Shown: in pieces, positions 1-10,179 of the stretch | How positions within the stretch are numbered: the stretch's first letter is position 1 | How the letters are laid out: each line of letters opens with the position of its first letter | Assembly (NCBI GenBank): GCA_002270565.1 | Contig: NQMI01000008.1 | Span: 748,807 to 812,806 of the forward strand | Source: Stenocarpella maydis | Lineage: Eukaryota > Ascomycota > Sordariomycetes > Diaporthales > Diaporthaceae | Length of the DNA: 64,000 nt | Reading direction: 5' to 3' | The notes under the pieces: generated by a model | The model's database searches: none | The model's input: the letters and a program-made list of their open reading frames with translations, nothing else | What the model was told of the DNA's origin: nothing | Program-made: the position numbers and the translations under genes

Positions 1-27
1 ATGCTATTCTATAGCACAAATTCATCA
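1..27 (+). repeat. 3' end of an LTR (family A), truncated by window edge
   Basis: These 27 bases are the reverse complement of the first bases of the LTR copies at 898, 9254 and 9603, and they end in ...TTCATCA. The LTR therefore runs on the plus strand here and continues to the left of the window. The sequence that follows starts GAAGTTATA, close to GAGTTATAA next to the copy at 898 once that copy is reverse-complemented, which fits an LTR/internal-region border. Confidence 0.6.
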
Positions 28-897
28 GAAGTTATATATCTAAACTAAGAGAGGATTAGTCTTTATATTAATAATTCCATTACTATAAGATACTTTAGTT
101 CTATCTACTATATTAAGTCTATAGGGTTCCCTTTTCTTATGCTATAATAGGTAGTATCCATTTACTATCTTTAGGAATATGAAATTCCCTTATGCTCTAC
201 TATTAATGAGTACTAAATATATATAGACTCCTAGCTTAATCTAAACCATTAAGTAGCTATAGTTACTTATTATTATGCATAAGTACCTTATAATATAGTT
301 AGTTGCTACCTAAGGTTTATAAATAGCCCTTCTAGTTTTTTAACTGCTTATCTGCTGCTAGGACCTTCTTAATACTCTTAAGGTTTTGCTTTATGATGTT
401 TTGTGATTTTTGCAGGTTATCAACCAGCTATTATATGCTGTAATCCTATTCCCTCGTTATTAGAGTTTTAAGTAGCAGCCCCTACTATCTTAATAAATGC
501 TAATCTTAAGCCTTATTAAGCATATATACCTTATAGATTGATTCCTTATAATTTGTTTATCTATTAGGGTTTTATAGGCATTCTAAGGGTATATAGGAGT
601 CCAGCCTTATTAGGGTGTATCCTATTTTATTATGTTTTTAATATAGGTGCTAGTTCTTCAAATTATTATACTTATATATATATTTAATGTTCTTGCCTAG
701 ATATTATTAGGGAAACTAGTTATACTTAGGTTTCTCCCTTATATATTCCTTATATTTATTATAAATACATGATACTTAGAAGATATTTTAATGCTTATTA
801 TACATTGGGTATATACATCCTGCATCTCCTAGCCTTCTATATTCCTGGGTAGGTTATCCTATAGTTTCTTTAAAAGGTCTTCCTATAATTATAACTC

Positions 898-1059
898 TGA
901 TGAATTGTGCTATAAAATAGCATTCAGTTCAGCATGTGTGTGTTTCGGCAGGGTTGTAGTATAGTGCTCTGAGGCGAATTGGGATGATTGATAATGGTCT
1001 GGACAACTTTGTATTGAATTAAGTTGGGCTTCTGTAAGCCCTCCTTATATACCCTCCGA
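898..1059 (-). repeat. Partial LTR (family A), copy 1
   Basis: It begins TGATGAATTGTGC and is near-identical to the first 162 bases of the LTRs at 9254 and 9603. Differences from those copies are mostly G-to-A and C-to-T, as RIP produces. It stops at the single N at 1060, right after ...ACCCTCCGA, so the rest of the repeat is probably missing from the assembly. The minus-strand reading contains a TATA-box-like TATATAAGGAGGG, so the LTR is oriented on the minus strand. Confidence 0.7.
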
Positions 1060-1060
1060 N
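1060..1060. other. Single-N assembly join
   Basis: One N interrupts a repeat copy exactly where the homologous copies continue unbroken. It probably marks a contig join of unknown length, not one uncertain base. Confidence 0.7.
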
Positions 1061-2173
1061 TTTACTTAATTTAATATCATTAAGAACTATATATAATTAA
1101 ATATATTATATTAAGTTTATTATATTAAGTTTAATATCGCGAGTTTATTATAATAAGTTAAAGCTATCTTTAGTTTAATATTATTAAGAACTATGTTTAA
1201 ATACATTTAGTATATAACTTAAGATATATATATAAATTATTTCAAATTAGTAATATAAAAACGTTAGAGTCTTTTAGACTAATGATTTATTTATGGTTTA
1301 TGAGCCTTCTCAATTATAAATACTTAAAAAGAGTTATTTAGTTTTTAATACTAGTAGTATAATTATTTAGCCTTCTTAGCTTGCTGCTATTATTAGTAAG
1401 CTACTAAGTAAAAAGAATAGCTTATTTAACTAACCTATTAAGACCTATAATATAGTTTACTTTAATTAAGTGTATTTAGTTATAAGTTAAAACAAACTAT
1501 AGTCTTCTACTAAGGTATAATAACTATTCTTCCTTATATGAAATAAATAAATACAGCTAATAAAGCAATAGTCGTAAAATAAATACCTAATATAATAACT
1601 AAGTATAAGTTAAAATAAGAGCTATACTAAAGCCTAAGAACTATACTATAATGAGTAACTACTTATTATTAGTTAAAATTAATATAGTAATTGCTTTAGA
1701 AAGCTGCAAAGGCTACTTTAAGTAAATTTAAGACTTAAAGGATAAAACGTTAAAGATTAAGGAGATATCTTTTAAAAACAAAATAGAAACTATAGAAGTT
1801 CTCAAAGAATATTTGTTAAGTAGTAAAGACTTTAGAAATTCATATATACTTTAGCTAGTAAATAGCTATAGTTAAATGAAATATTGTTTTAAAAGAATAA
1901 TGAAGGCCTTTACTAACTCTTATATCTAAAAAAGAAAATAAATAAACTCTAAAGGTTTTCAAATAAGATTTATTAAGTAATAAAGATTTAAAAACTTTAA
2001 AAAAATAATATATAGTTTAGTTAATAAATACCTATAATTAAATAAAATATAGCGTTAAAAGAATACTTAAGGCCTTTAGTAATCCTTATACTTAAAAGAG
2101 GATTTTAAATAATATTATAATAATAATTAAGAGTTATTAAGGCTGTGTTTAATAAATATTTAAATTAATTATT

Positions 2174-2613
2174 TGTTATGAATCAACACGGTGGCACCCT
2201 AGGGACCTGTTTTAATAGTCTCGGCAAAAAGAAACAGACGCTATAATGCAACCGTGCAAGCACTTATATACGGAGTTAGCATACTCCAGGGATAGGGTTA
2301 GGGACCCGCTAACTAAGATGGACCGATAGGACCGCCAGCGGTCCTAGCAATAATAGGATGGACTGATGATATTAATGATGGTCCATATGGTCCCTTACCT
2401 AAGAAGACTGAAGAAGTCGGGATATATATATATATGAATATGGTTATTACTATAGTAGATAGCTTTTATAGAATAGACTCTTTAGTTATTAATTTAAGTA
2501 TTTAGTTCTACTTATTGAAAAGCCTTATAGCTTTTAATTATACTTTCTTTGTGAATAGTATCTTTGTATACTGCAACTTAGTTAAGTATTACCTCTGCGC
2601 TGCTCTGCTAACA
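2174..2613 (+). repeat. Candidate LTR (TGTTATG...CTAACA), weak
   Basis: A less AT-biased stretch begins TGTTATGAATCAACACGG and could end ...TGCTCTGCTAACA at 2613. This gives TGTTA/TAACA inverted ends, a length (440 bp) close to the solo LTR at 3581, and a TATA-like TATATACGG near 2260. It shares the motif CCAGGG...AGGGTTAGGG with the reverse complement of that solo LTR. No matching 5-bp target duplication is visible, so the right boundary is a guess. Confidence 0.35.
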
Positions 2614-2974
2614 TAAACCCTATAGGTTACTTACTGAACCCTATAAAGGTTTAGTATGATTATTACATTATTAAAGATCTATTTTAAATCAATATTATTT
2701 AGTAATAAGAAGTATAAGTTTATATAGTTTATTTTTTAGCTTAATTTATAAGGCTTTCTTAGCTTATTAGTAATTTAATAATTCTAATAATTTAGTAAGA
2801 TTACGTAGCTTACTATTCTATTGGTAATCTAAGTAATTTATCCTTATATAAGTGAATGTTCTAGGTTATATGTACTAATGGCCGTGCTTCTTTTTTCCTT
2901 TAGGCTTAGCTAGCTGGCCTGTGAGGTTTATCTGCGCCTTCAGGGGACTAACAGTCCCTCCCTGGTTCTATTCC

Positions 2975-2990
2975 TGTCACGTTCGTGACA
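2975..2990. repeat. 16-bp palindrome resembling a gypsy LTR terminus
   Basis: TGTCACG-TT-CGTGACA is a perfect 7-bp inverted repeat with a 2-bp centre. LTRs of many fungal Ty3/gypsy elements end in such TGTCACG/CGTGACA motifs. It sits in a GC-normal island (about 2870-3290) inside AT-rich DNA. No second end was found, so the assignment is tentative. Confidence 0.3.
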
Positions 2991-3153
2991 ATAAGTAGCT
3001 AATTATGCTGGACCAGACACTTACTAGGAAGGTTGTCAGGGCCAGACATGCGGAATTTCAAGCAAGCAGGCTCTGCTGTTGCGGGACGTTCAGAGCGCCG
3101 TGGCTTGGAGTGGCTAGCTTGTCTTGCTCAGGTGAGCTGGAATTCGCACAGTA

Positions 3154-5448
3154 ACGTGGGTGGCCCACATTTGGGCCCGCCCTGATCTGGGCCACCCTAC
3201 ATCCGCGTGACGTAATATACGCATCGGGGGACCCCCCATAGAAAAACTTAAATATCTCAAGGGATTTTTTTCTAATTACCAAATTTCTTTTACACATTAA
3301 TTAAACCATTATAAAGTAATGCTCAAAAGCTAATATATATAACGCTCTTATAGCAATAGCAGATAGGATGCTAATTTAGCTAGCCTCCCGGCTATAGTAT
3401 ATCCTATAAGCAATCCTTTAATACCATCTTAACGATCTATAAACCCATTATGCGGCAGCTAACCATTAGAGATACCTTTCTAACTGTCAAGAGGACTAAT
3501 TAGTACTATTTATTATTAATTAATCTAGCCTAAGCCTTAGATTATCCTGATATAAAACCTAAGCTCTTACAGCCTATCTGTGTAATGATCAGAGGGTTTC
3601 CGAGTCCTTTAAACCGGTGAGATCAAGGGTTTATGTTCGGAATACGTTACTTGGCGGTGGTTGAGCAATATTCGTTGACTGACAATGATCACTAGCTGTA
3701 AGGCTATCCAATGCTGGGATTGAATACTTAGATTGACGACTGAAGAGTCTGTCCTATGAAAGCTATCTACTGTGGTGGTGACCATGTGGTTATATGTTTC
3801 GACTCTTCATCCGTCATCAATAGTATCGATGGCGATTCTGTCGATTGAGTGTTGCTCGATGGAGTCGATACCGATCCCATCGATCGTGGTGGGTCCCTGA
3901 CCCTAACCCTGGTGGGGTGGCTCACTGCTGACCTCAGGCGGGGAAGTACATTGGGAGCTGACTTGTGGCCTGTGAGGGTTGTCTTCTGCGGTAGTCAGCG
4001 GCCGATGGTTGTGGGTTCATAACAATCTGGCCTTCCCTAACGAGAATTACCCTCCCCTAGGGAGAAAGTAGCTAAGGGTATTCCTCTTCTAGTACCCTAA
4101 ACTTTACAGCTAAAAGAATCAACTAGTTAAGGCTTATTAGCTAAAGGTAATAATAAAGGTAAATATTAAGGCTTAGTTTAACCTCCTTCAATTACCTATA
4201 ATTAAATTCGTTCTTCTTTATAACTACTAGAATACTGATAAAAGGGGGAATAATAAAAGGGTATTTAAAGAGTATACTAACCCTTAGTTATTTATATAAT
4301 AGCCCCATCAGCTAATTAAACTATAATTCAAGAGTATAAACCTCCTATATTAAGTATATTAATGCTTTAGGGAAGCACTTTAACCCATTAGTAATATTTA
4401 AAAGCAAGAGCATTTAGTAATCGTAATTTTCTATTATCCTTCAGGATTTTAATAGCTAGTAATTTACTATTATAAAGAAGAGGTAGGTAAGGAAAATATT
4501 AGTATTGAGTAGGTATAAAGAGTATTTATTCCTTAAATAAAGCTAGAGGACCCTAATAAGTAGCAATTATTAGTTATAAATAGGCACAATAGCTATATAA
4601 TAATTAATTTTATATAAGAGTGCTTCTTAAATCATATATATATACTTTTCTTACTAGTATATACCTCTTATATACTCCAGCCCCTTAATATTAGGGTCTT
4701 TATATTACTTAAAGCCTCCTTTAGGAAGCACTTATATACTGTAAGGTAATTCAAGTCCTCAACCATAATAATAAGGTAATAATTTCTCTATTACTATTAG
4801 AGGGCATATAAAGAGGTAATTATAAAGGAAAATATTCATTTTAAGTGGAAAGCAATTAGTCTTTAGCCTATCTCTGGGGTAAGGGTACTAGAAAGTACTT
4901 AAATTCTTAAAAACCACCTGAACTAGCTGGAATTAGTTAATTTAAGTAGTCTGAATAATTTCATTAAGCTAAAGGAAATACATAAGTATATTTTTTATTC
5001 TATAGGGCCTAATTATGCTATACTAAAGAGGTCCTAAGAGATGTGCTGGCTTATAGCTAATTATAAATATTAGAAATATTTAAGCCCTATATAATAATAA
5101 CTCCTTAGAAAAATCCTTAAAGTATATAACTAGAAACAGATAGAGTTGGTAATAACCTTATGAAAAAAAATAATAGCTAGAGTTAAATTAAAGCTAGCAA
5201 GCAGATTAAGAGGAAGAAGATTATAATCAACCTAAATGCAGCTTTTACTAATATTAAGGCTATATATAGGGCAAAAATTAAAGCAGGTAAGGTGTCCCCT
5301 AATAGTGATGATTCTGATGATTCCTTAATACCAATAGAAGATGGATTGGTTATTGTTATGGCGGCTAATTGAGGGTGGGAATAGCTTCAATGGTTGACGA
5401 GGAGGGTGGCCCAGATCAGGAGGGGGCCCAAATGTGGGCCACCCACGT
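3154..5448. mobile_element. Decayed TA-flanked inverted-repeat DNA transposon (Tc1/mariner-pogo-like)
   Basis: The left end (3154-3198) and right end (5403-5448) are near-perfect inverted repeats of about 45 bp. Read inward, both begin ACGTGGGTGGCCCACATTTG. Each outer end abuts a TA dinucleotide (3152-3153 and 5449-5450), the target duplication of Tc1/mariner/pogo elements. The 2.3-kb size fits fungal pogo-like elements. Each terminal repeat is itself partly palindromic (GGGTGGCCCA ... TGGGCCACCC). The interior is AT-rich and RIP-like, with no intact transposase frame, and contains a nested solo LTR. The element class rests on termini and TA only. Confidence 0.6.
3581..4024. mobile_element. 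Solo LTR with intact target duplication, nested in the TIR element
   Basis: The sequence runs from TGTAATGATCAGAGG to ...GTGGGTTCATAACA, with TG...CA ends and imperfect inverted termini (TGTAATGA / TTCATAACA). It is flanked on both sides by ATCTG (3576-3580 and 4025-4029), a 5-bp duplication as made by retrotransposon integrase. Base composition is near normal, unlike the AT-rich DNA around it, so it is probably younger or less mutated than its host element. Orientation is undecided. Confidence 0.75.
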
Positions 5449-6299
5449 TAAGTCATCAGAAAACACAGTTGCTGTCATTTGTCGTCTTGAGCAATTTCAA
5501 ACATTCCTGTCTCAGAGGCAAGCCCCGGAGTAATTCCGCCTTACTGGCCACCGAAGTAGGCGATCCTACGGGCGCTTCAAAGTTTAGTGGGCAATGGGAA
5601 TGGCCAGATTCGTGGACTTCGTCCAGAAGCAGGTTAGGGACCATTGGAAGCGGTACCACGAAGGCGAATCAAGGCGTTCAAAAAGGGCAAAGAATGTATT
5701 TCGCGGGCTGACGCGGCCGTGAGACAGAAGCCGAGCATCAATGATATCCACAAAACTTAACAGAACCAGCATTTTGGGTTCAAAACTGTTAGCTAGGCTA
5801 GCGGTCTATATGCAGTGAGGATTCAGGGCTTCATGTCTCGGATTTACCAGTTTCAGACGGCGGATATTCTGGGGAAGTTGGGATGATGCTATGTGCCTGC
5901 AAGATCGCACCGAGAAGCGCCAAACCGGGCCGTCCGATAAGAAGTGACGCCTGGGCGTGTGGATCTGGCGCCACTGTGTTGTGGATCTCCTGTTACTTTT
6001 TCCTCCTTCCCTCGATGGCTTTGGCTTGATGGAACCGACAGTCGTGAATAATTAGAGCATCGCAAAGGCCATGCGAGGTCCGCAAATGGTCCTGGCACAT
6101 CGCCTGTGCGCTGGGTTGCTTCCGTTGATAGGTATAATCCATGAGACCTAACATCGCGCGGCTCATATTTGGGTCAGGCGCTGGGAAGGTTGTCTTTGCG
6201 TTTTCTTTTTCAAGAGTGAGACCGTATGGCGCCAATACAGCCCCGGAGGCCTCCCACCTGACAGAGATAGGTGATTGACAGCTCCGGATTACGGCCTGC
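5449..6299. other. GC-normal spacer, no intact gene
   Basis: Composition returns to normal, but the longest open frames are about 105 codons, conflict on both strands and match no family I recognise. A short stretch near 5620-5760 reads somewhat like degraded coding sequence. It could be a gene relic next to the transposon or simply the 3' flank of the phosphatase gene. Confidence 0.4.
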
Positions 6300-7403
6300 T
6301 CAATTCGGGGCCTCCAGCAATTCGGGTTTCAATTCCCGCAGAGCTCCCCGGACTGTGGCTAGAACATGCTCGTGCAGGTTGCTCGGGGCAGCCACAATGC
6401 CGTAATTCGCGACCATTTGCCTTCCTGCACTCCAATTGATGTCTTTGCCGTCAACATCAGTGATCCTGCCCCCTACTTCCTCGAATAGGAGCATAGCACC
6501 GGCATGGTCCCAGATTTTTGCAAGCCTCAATCTTGATTTGTATGCCCAGAATGTCGTGTTTCCGACACCAAGAGCGAGCAGCACATAACGGATGACCCAT
6601 GGGAGAAGGTTGTTTCCTGGAAACTCGATTCCAAGCCGTTGAGCTGCAGTCTCGTGGACCGCTGGTACACCGCTCGTGTTGAGGCAAGTTACGGACCGCA
6701 GGTCTATTGCTTGCTCCGCATGCCGAGGCAGGCGACGTACGGCTGTGCTGTGATATAGCCCAGGGAGCTTCCGGATGAAAGCACCGTGGCCTCGAACGGC
6801 AAAAGCGATACTGCCATCGCCCTCCGGGTCTAGCGAACTGTCTGAAGCAGGCGACTTGATGTCCATGGATAGATTGGGGCATCCGACAGCGGCCAGGACC
6901 TGCCCACCATCTTCAAGGAGGCTGACGTTAATGGCGTAGACCAAGTTTTTCACGAAGTTTTCCGTGCCGTCGATAGGGTCAAATACCCAGACCCTGCCAG
7001 CAACGTCGGGCGTTCCCGTTGCGCACCGATCGATCATCTTGCACATTTCCTCAGGGTAGCTGGGAAATCTCACCAGGGACTCATCGTCGTCCTGCACCTG
7101 GCCCTGGACGTGCTGTAGCGCAGCTTGCACACGGCCCAGCAAGGCCGGATTGGCTCTCAATTCGGCGGCTGACTCTTCACCAACGAAACTGTCCCCTGGG
7201 AAGTGGGCGTGCAACGTGCTGGTGAGCAAAGCTTGGATAGCGAAGTCAGCAACAGTGACAGGACTCAAGTCGTCCTTGGAGACAATGCCCAAGCCGTGGG
7301 CGTCATCTTCCGCAGCCTGGGATAGTACAAACTGGCTGAGCTTTGCCGCTTGCTGGATAACTTCGAATGCAATCTTCAACTCATTCGAGTAGGGTGACTC
7401 CAT
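6300..7403 (-). CDS. met22: Hal2/Met22-like 3'(2'),5'-bisphosphate nucleotidase
   Basis: An intronless 367-aa protein of the lithium-sensitive inositol-monophosphatase superfamily. Hal2/Met22 enzymes remove the 3'-phosphate from PAP and PAPS, by-products of sulfate assimilation. Visible motifs: a substrate/metal segment KDDLSPVTVADFAIQ (about residues 42-56), the metal ligands GEES (about 74-77), the family signature VFDPIDGTENF (about 137-147) and the C-terminal metal motif KIWDHAGAMLLFEEVGGRITD (near residue 300). The order and spacing match the family. Where Hal2 has GTKGFLR this protein has GTENFVKN, so it is a divergent branch, and another bisphosphate or inositol phosphate is possible as substrate. 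It lies between two AT-rich repeat blocks but has normal coding composition. The ATG at 7403 is the first in-frame start before MESPYSNELK. Confidence 0.85.
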   Translation of the reverse strand: MESPYSNELKIAFEVIQQAAKLSQFVLSQAAEDDAHGLGIVSKDDLSPVTVADFAIQALLTSTLHAHFPGDSFVGEESAAELRANPALLGRVQAALQHVQGQVQDDDESLVRFPSYPEEMCKMIDRCATGTPDVAGRVWVFDPIDGTENFVKNLVYAINVSLLEDGGQVLAAVGCPNLSMDIKSPASDSSLDPEGDGSIAFAVRGHGAFIRKLPGLYHSTAVRRLPRHAEQAIDLRSVTCLNTSGVPAVHETAAQRLGIEFPGNNLLPWVIRYVLLALGVGNTTFWAYKSRLRLAKIWDHAGAMLLFEEVGGRITDVDGKDINWSAGRQMVANYGIVAAPSNLHEHVLATVRGALRELKPELLEAPN

Positions 7404-7619
7404 CGTGTGTGGGCAAAGTGGAGCGCGTTGCCTTGATCCTCTGTTGATAGGGATTCTCCGACTTTTTCTCTTGTGGTTCGTGGTGGTTGCCGGGAAAGGG
7501 GAAGAGGTACAAGTTCATGGAAATGAAGGAGGTGACATTTCCTGACCCGAACCCTGCAAGAATGCGACCCATTTTTTTATGGGGCAAACAACACTACCTC
7601 ACGGCCCAAGGCATTGCAC

Positions 7620-9253
7620 GCAGTTGATATTAAGCGCAGCCCCATTCCATATAACAGCAACCTCCTCTCTAGTTTAGTAAATCTCTCTCTACCTTCTTTA
7701 CCATTACTAAGTAAGTATTATAAGTAATAAGTATATAAAGGCTAAAATATATTATAAAAAACTTAACATAGGATATTAAGAAGTAGCTAGGACTAGGAAG
7801 TAGCTAGTTTTTAGCAAATTCACTAACTTAAAGCTATCTTAATACCTACTTAAGGCTAGATATCTAATATAAATAAGTGCTAATTAGTGCTAACTATACT
7901 TGATTATTTATTTTTTAATTAAGTTTATATATTAAAAGGGATTAAAATATATAGAATTAGGTTAAAAAGTATTAAAATTTATATAAAATAGCCCTTTTTG
8001 GTACTAATTATATCTTTAATTTCTATATTAATTTTATACTTCTGTACTTGAATATATCTTTAAAATATCAGAATTTTATAATAGTAGTATATATTTTATA
8101 TCTTAAGTAAGTAAATTATTTTTAATTATTCACGCTATTTAAAAATCTAAAAATAGTATAGATGTTATAAATATAGGTATAATAATGAAGATCTTTAATA
8201 TAACTTAAACTATTATAATAATCCTTATAAAATATAGCAAATAAGGATTTTATTTATCTATAAAGAATTATTAATTTAAAGCTATAGTTGCCTAAGTAAT
8301 AATAAAAAGGAAGCAATAAAGCTATAATCTTATATTATAGTTAAAATAGGGGCTATTAGATAAATTAAATAAGTAATATATAGGGACTAACTAGTTAGTT
8401 TAATAGGCTTATTAGCCTTTAGCCCTAATAGTTCCCCTTCTTCTCTTTTAATAAAAAGAGAGCCTAGTTATACTATTAATTAAGGATAAACCTATAACCT
8501 TTATAATAACTATTTTAAATAATATATTCCAGGTTGTTATAAGAATAATACTTAGGACTTATTATTAAATTAGGGGCTTTAAAACCCTAAATTATAATAG
8601 TTTCTATATTATATAGCTATTAACTTAATTAGCATCTTATAAGAATACCTTAATTAACGATTGTATTTTATTAAATAATTATACTTTATTACAAAATTAT
8701 TATAATATTATTAAGCTTAGTATTATTTAGCTTAATATTCTTATTATTAATATTACTTATATTATATAGAATCTTATTATAAACTATCGTATTATTAGCT
8801 ATATTAATTATATTAATATTAGATATGTTATAGAAAATAATATCTTTATTTATTATAAATAATTTAAGTAAGTAAATACTTATATTATATTTCTGCACTA
8901 TATAATAAAGTTAGTAGCCTTATTTTAAGGACTAATTATTATTAATAAAGTTAAATATCTTATATTCCTAAAGTTGAGTATTTAGCTATTCTTATAATTA
9001 ATAAAGCAATATAATATTTTCTGGATAACTATCATAATATACTTAAGGTATAGTTAGTATATACTTAAAATTCCTAGCTAGGTATTATTCTAGGTCTAGG
9101 TTTTAGCCCTTTTATTATACCTAGTATAAAAGGATACTTTAGGTAATTACTAATATTAGAGCTTTCTTAACCTCTTCTTCCTTATTATTATTAATAATCT
9201 TACCATTAAGTTATAAGGGTTTCTACTTCAGTAAAGAGTTATATAGGTTATTC
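7620..9253. repeat. AT-rich RIP-like block, no genes
   Basis: Composition switches abruptly to AT-rich DNA at about 7640, just upstream of the phosphatase gene. Stops occur in all frames. A 69-codon Asn/Ile-rich frame on the minus strand (8689-8898) only reflects base composition. No structural element could be delimited except the LTRs that follow. Confidence 0.65.
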
Positions 9254-9596
9254 TGATGAATTGTGCTATAAAATAGCATTCAGTTCAGCGTGTGTGTGTT
9301 TCGGTAGGGTTGCAGTATGGTGCTCTGAGGCGAATTGGGATGATTGACAATGGTCTGGACAACTTTGTATTGAATTAAGTTGGGCTTCTGTAAGCCCTCC
9401 TTATATACCCTCCGACGTCGTCTCACCCCTGGGCACGCTGCGGTAGGCTCTGGTGCAAATTTGCAAATGCCGGAAAATTCGCCCTTCCAACACACCATCT
9501 TTGGTTCCAAGCAACTAGCCAACCATAGCCCTAGCAATGCCCAGATTGAGTACATATAAACTACAGAAATCAAGCTATTTAATACACTAAGTTATA
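9254..9596 (-). repeat. LTR (family A), copy 2
   Basis: A 343-bp repeat, TGATGAATTGTGC...GTTATA, nearly identical to the copy at 9603-9942. The right end GTTATA corresponds to GTTACA in the other copy, i.e. a C-to-T change in the terminal CA. Other differences are also transitions (TATAAAA/TATAGAA, GGTAGGGTTG/GGCAGGGTCG), the RIP pattern. Read on the minus strand it carries TATATAAGGAGGG as a promoter-like motif. Confidence 0.7.
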
Positions 9597-9597
9597 T

Positions 9598-9598
9598 N
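9598..9598. other. Single-N join between two LTRs
   Basis: The N lies precisely between two near-identical direct LTRs. This is where an internal retrotransposon region could have been lost when the assembler joined contigs. Confidence 0.65.
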
Positions 9599-9602
9599 AT
9601 TC

Positions 9603-9942
9603 TGATGAATTTGTGCTATAGAATAGCATTCAGTTCAGCGTGTGTTTCGGCAGGGTCGCAGTATGGTGCTCTGAGGCGAATTGGGACGATTGACAATGGT
9701 CTGGACAACTTTGTATTGAATTAAGTTGGGCTTCTGTAAGCCCTCCTTATATACCCTCCGACATCGTCTCACCCGCGGGCACGCTGCGGTAGGCTCTGGT
9801 GCAAGTTTGCAAAAGCCGGAAAATTCGCCCTTCCGACACACTATCTTTGGTTCCAAGCAACCAGCCAACCATAGCCATAGCAATGCCCAAATTAACTATA
9901 TGTAAACTTCAGAAATCAAGCTATCTAATGAATTAAGTTACA
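9603..9942 (-). repeat. LTR (family A), copy 3
   Basis: A 340-bp repeat with TG...CA ends (TGATGAATTTGTG...AAGTTACA). It is the least mutated copy, keeping CG sites that are TG or CA in copies 1 and 2. Like copy 2 it is preceded by ATTC. The flanks do not give a matching 5-bp duplication. The orientation is minus by its TATA-like motif. Confidence 0.7.
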
Positions 9943-10085
9943 TACTGTTTGGATAAGAAATGAGGGTAATGCAGAGGTCCGAAATTAAGGTGCAAATGCA
10001 GACCAAAATAATCGACTCACGGCCACCAAACTCATCTTGCGTCGCGCACGCACTGGGCGTACTTAGCGAAATTCGCCTGACTAGC

Positions 10086-10179
10086 AAGTCTAGGGTAACT
10101 CCTTGCACGAAGTCTAGGGTAACTGCTTGCACGAAGTCTAGGGTAACTGCTTGCACGAAGTCTAGGGTAACTCCTTGCC
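10086..10179 (+). repeat. 24-bp tandem repeat, four units
   Basis: Units start with AAGTCTAGGGTAACT and are followed by CCTTGCACG or GCTTGCACG, at 10086, 10110, 10134 and 10158. The last unit is cut short. The unit length is a multiple of three, so one forward frame (9960-10196) reads a repeating eight-residue KSRVTxCT, but nothing else suggests a gene. Confidence 0.85.

Larger units (their letters stand above)
28..2173. repeat. AT-rich RIP-like repeat remnant, no genes
   Basis: Very AT-rich DNA, dense in TA dinucleotides and stop codons in all six frames, with no open frame of note. This is the look of transposon DNA after RIP, which turns CpA into TpA. It contains one partial LTR (898-1059) and a single N (1060). 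No coding remnant could be assigned to a family. Confidence 0.7.

Noticed and set aside
2290..2305. GGGTTAGGG / CCCTAACCC as telomere repeat (also near 3900)
   Set aside because: Single occurrences inside LTR-like sequence, not a tandem array.
3058..3297. 79-codon minus-strand frame
   Set aside because: It lies across the left end of the TIR element and starts in AT-rich repeat; similarity to a frame at 5394 is just the inverted terminal repeat being translated.
2173..4025. A 1.85-kb element bounded by the 10-bp inverted repeat TTGTTATGAA
   Set aside because: The right copy is the terminus of the solo LTR 3581-4024, which has its own matching TSD; the left copy belongs to another LTR-like unit.
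5394..5711. 105-codon plus-strand frame
   Set aside because: Its first residues are the translated right terminal repeat and the rest conflicts with two minus-strand frames; no motif.
8689..8898. 69-codon Asn/Ile-rich frame
   Set aside because: A by-product of extreme AT content in a repeat block.
9280..9883. Two similar minus-strand frames (97 and 82 codons)
   Set aside because: They resemble each other only because they sit in the two LTR copies.
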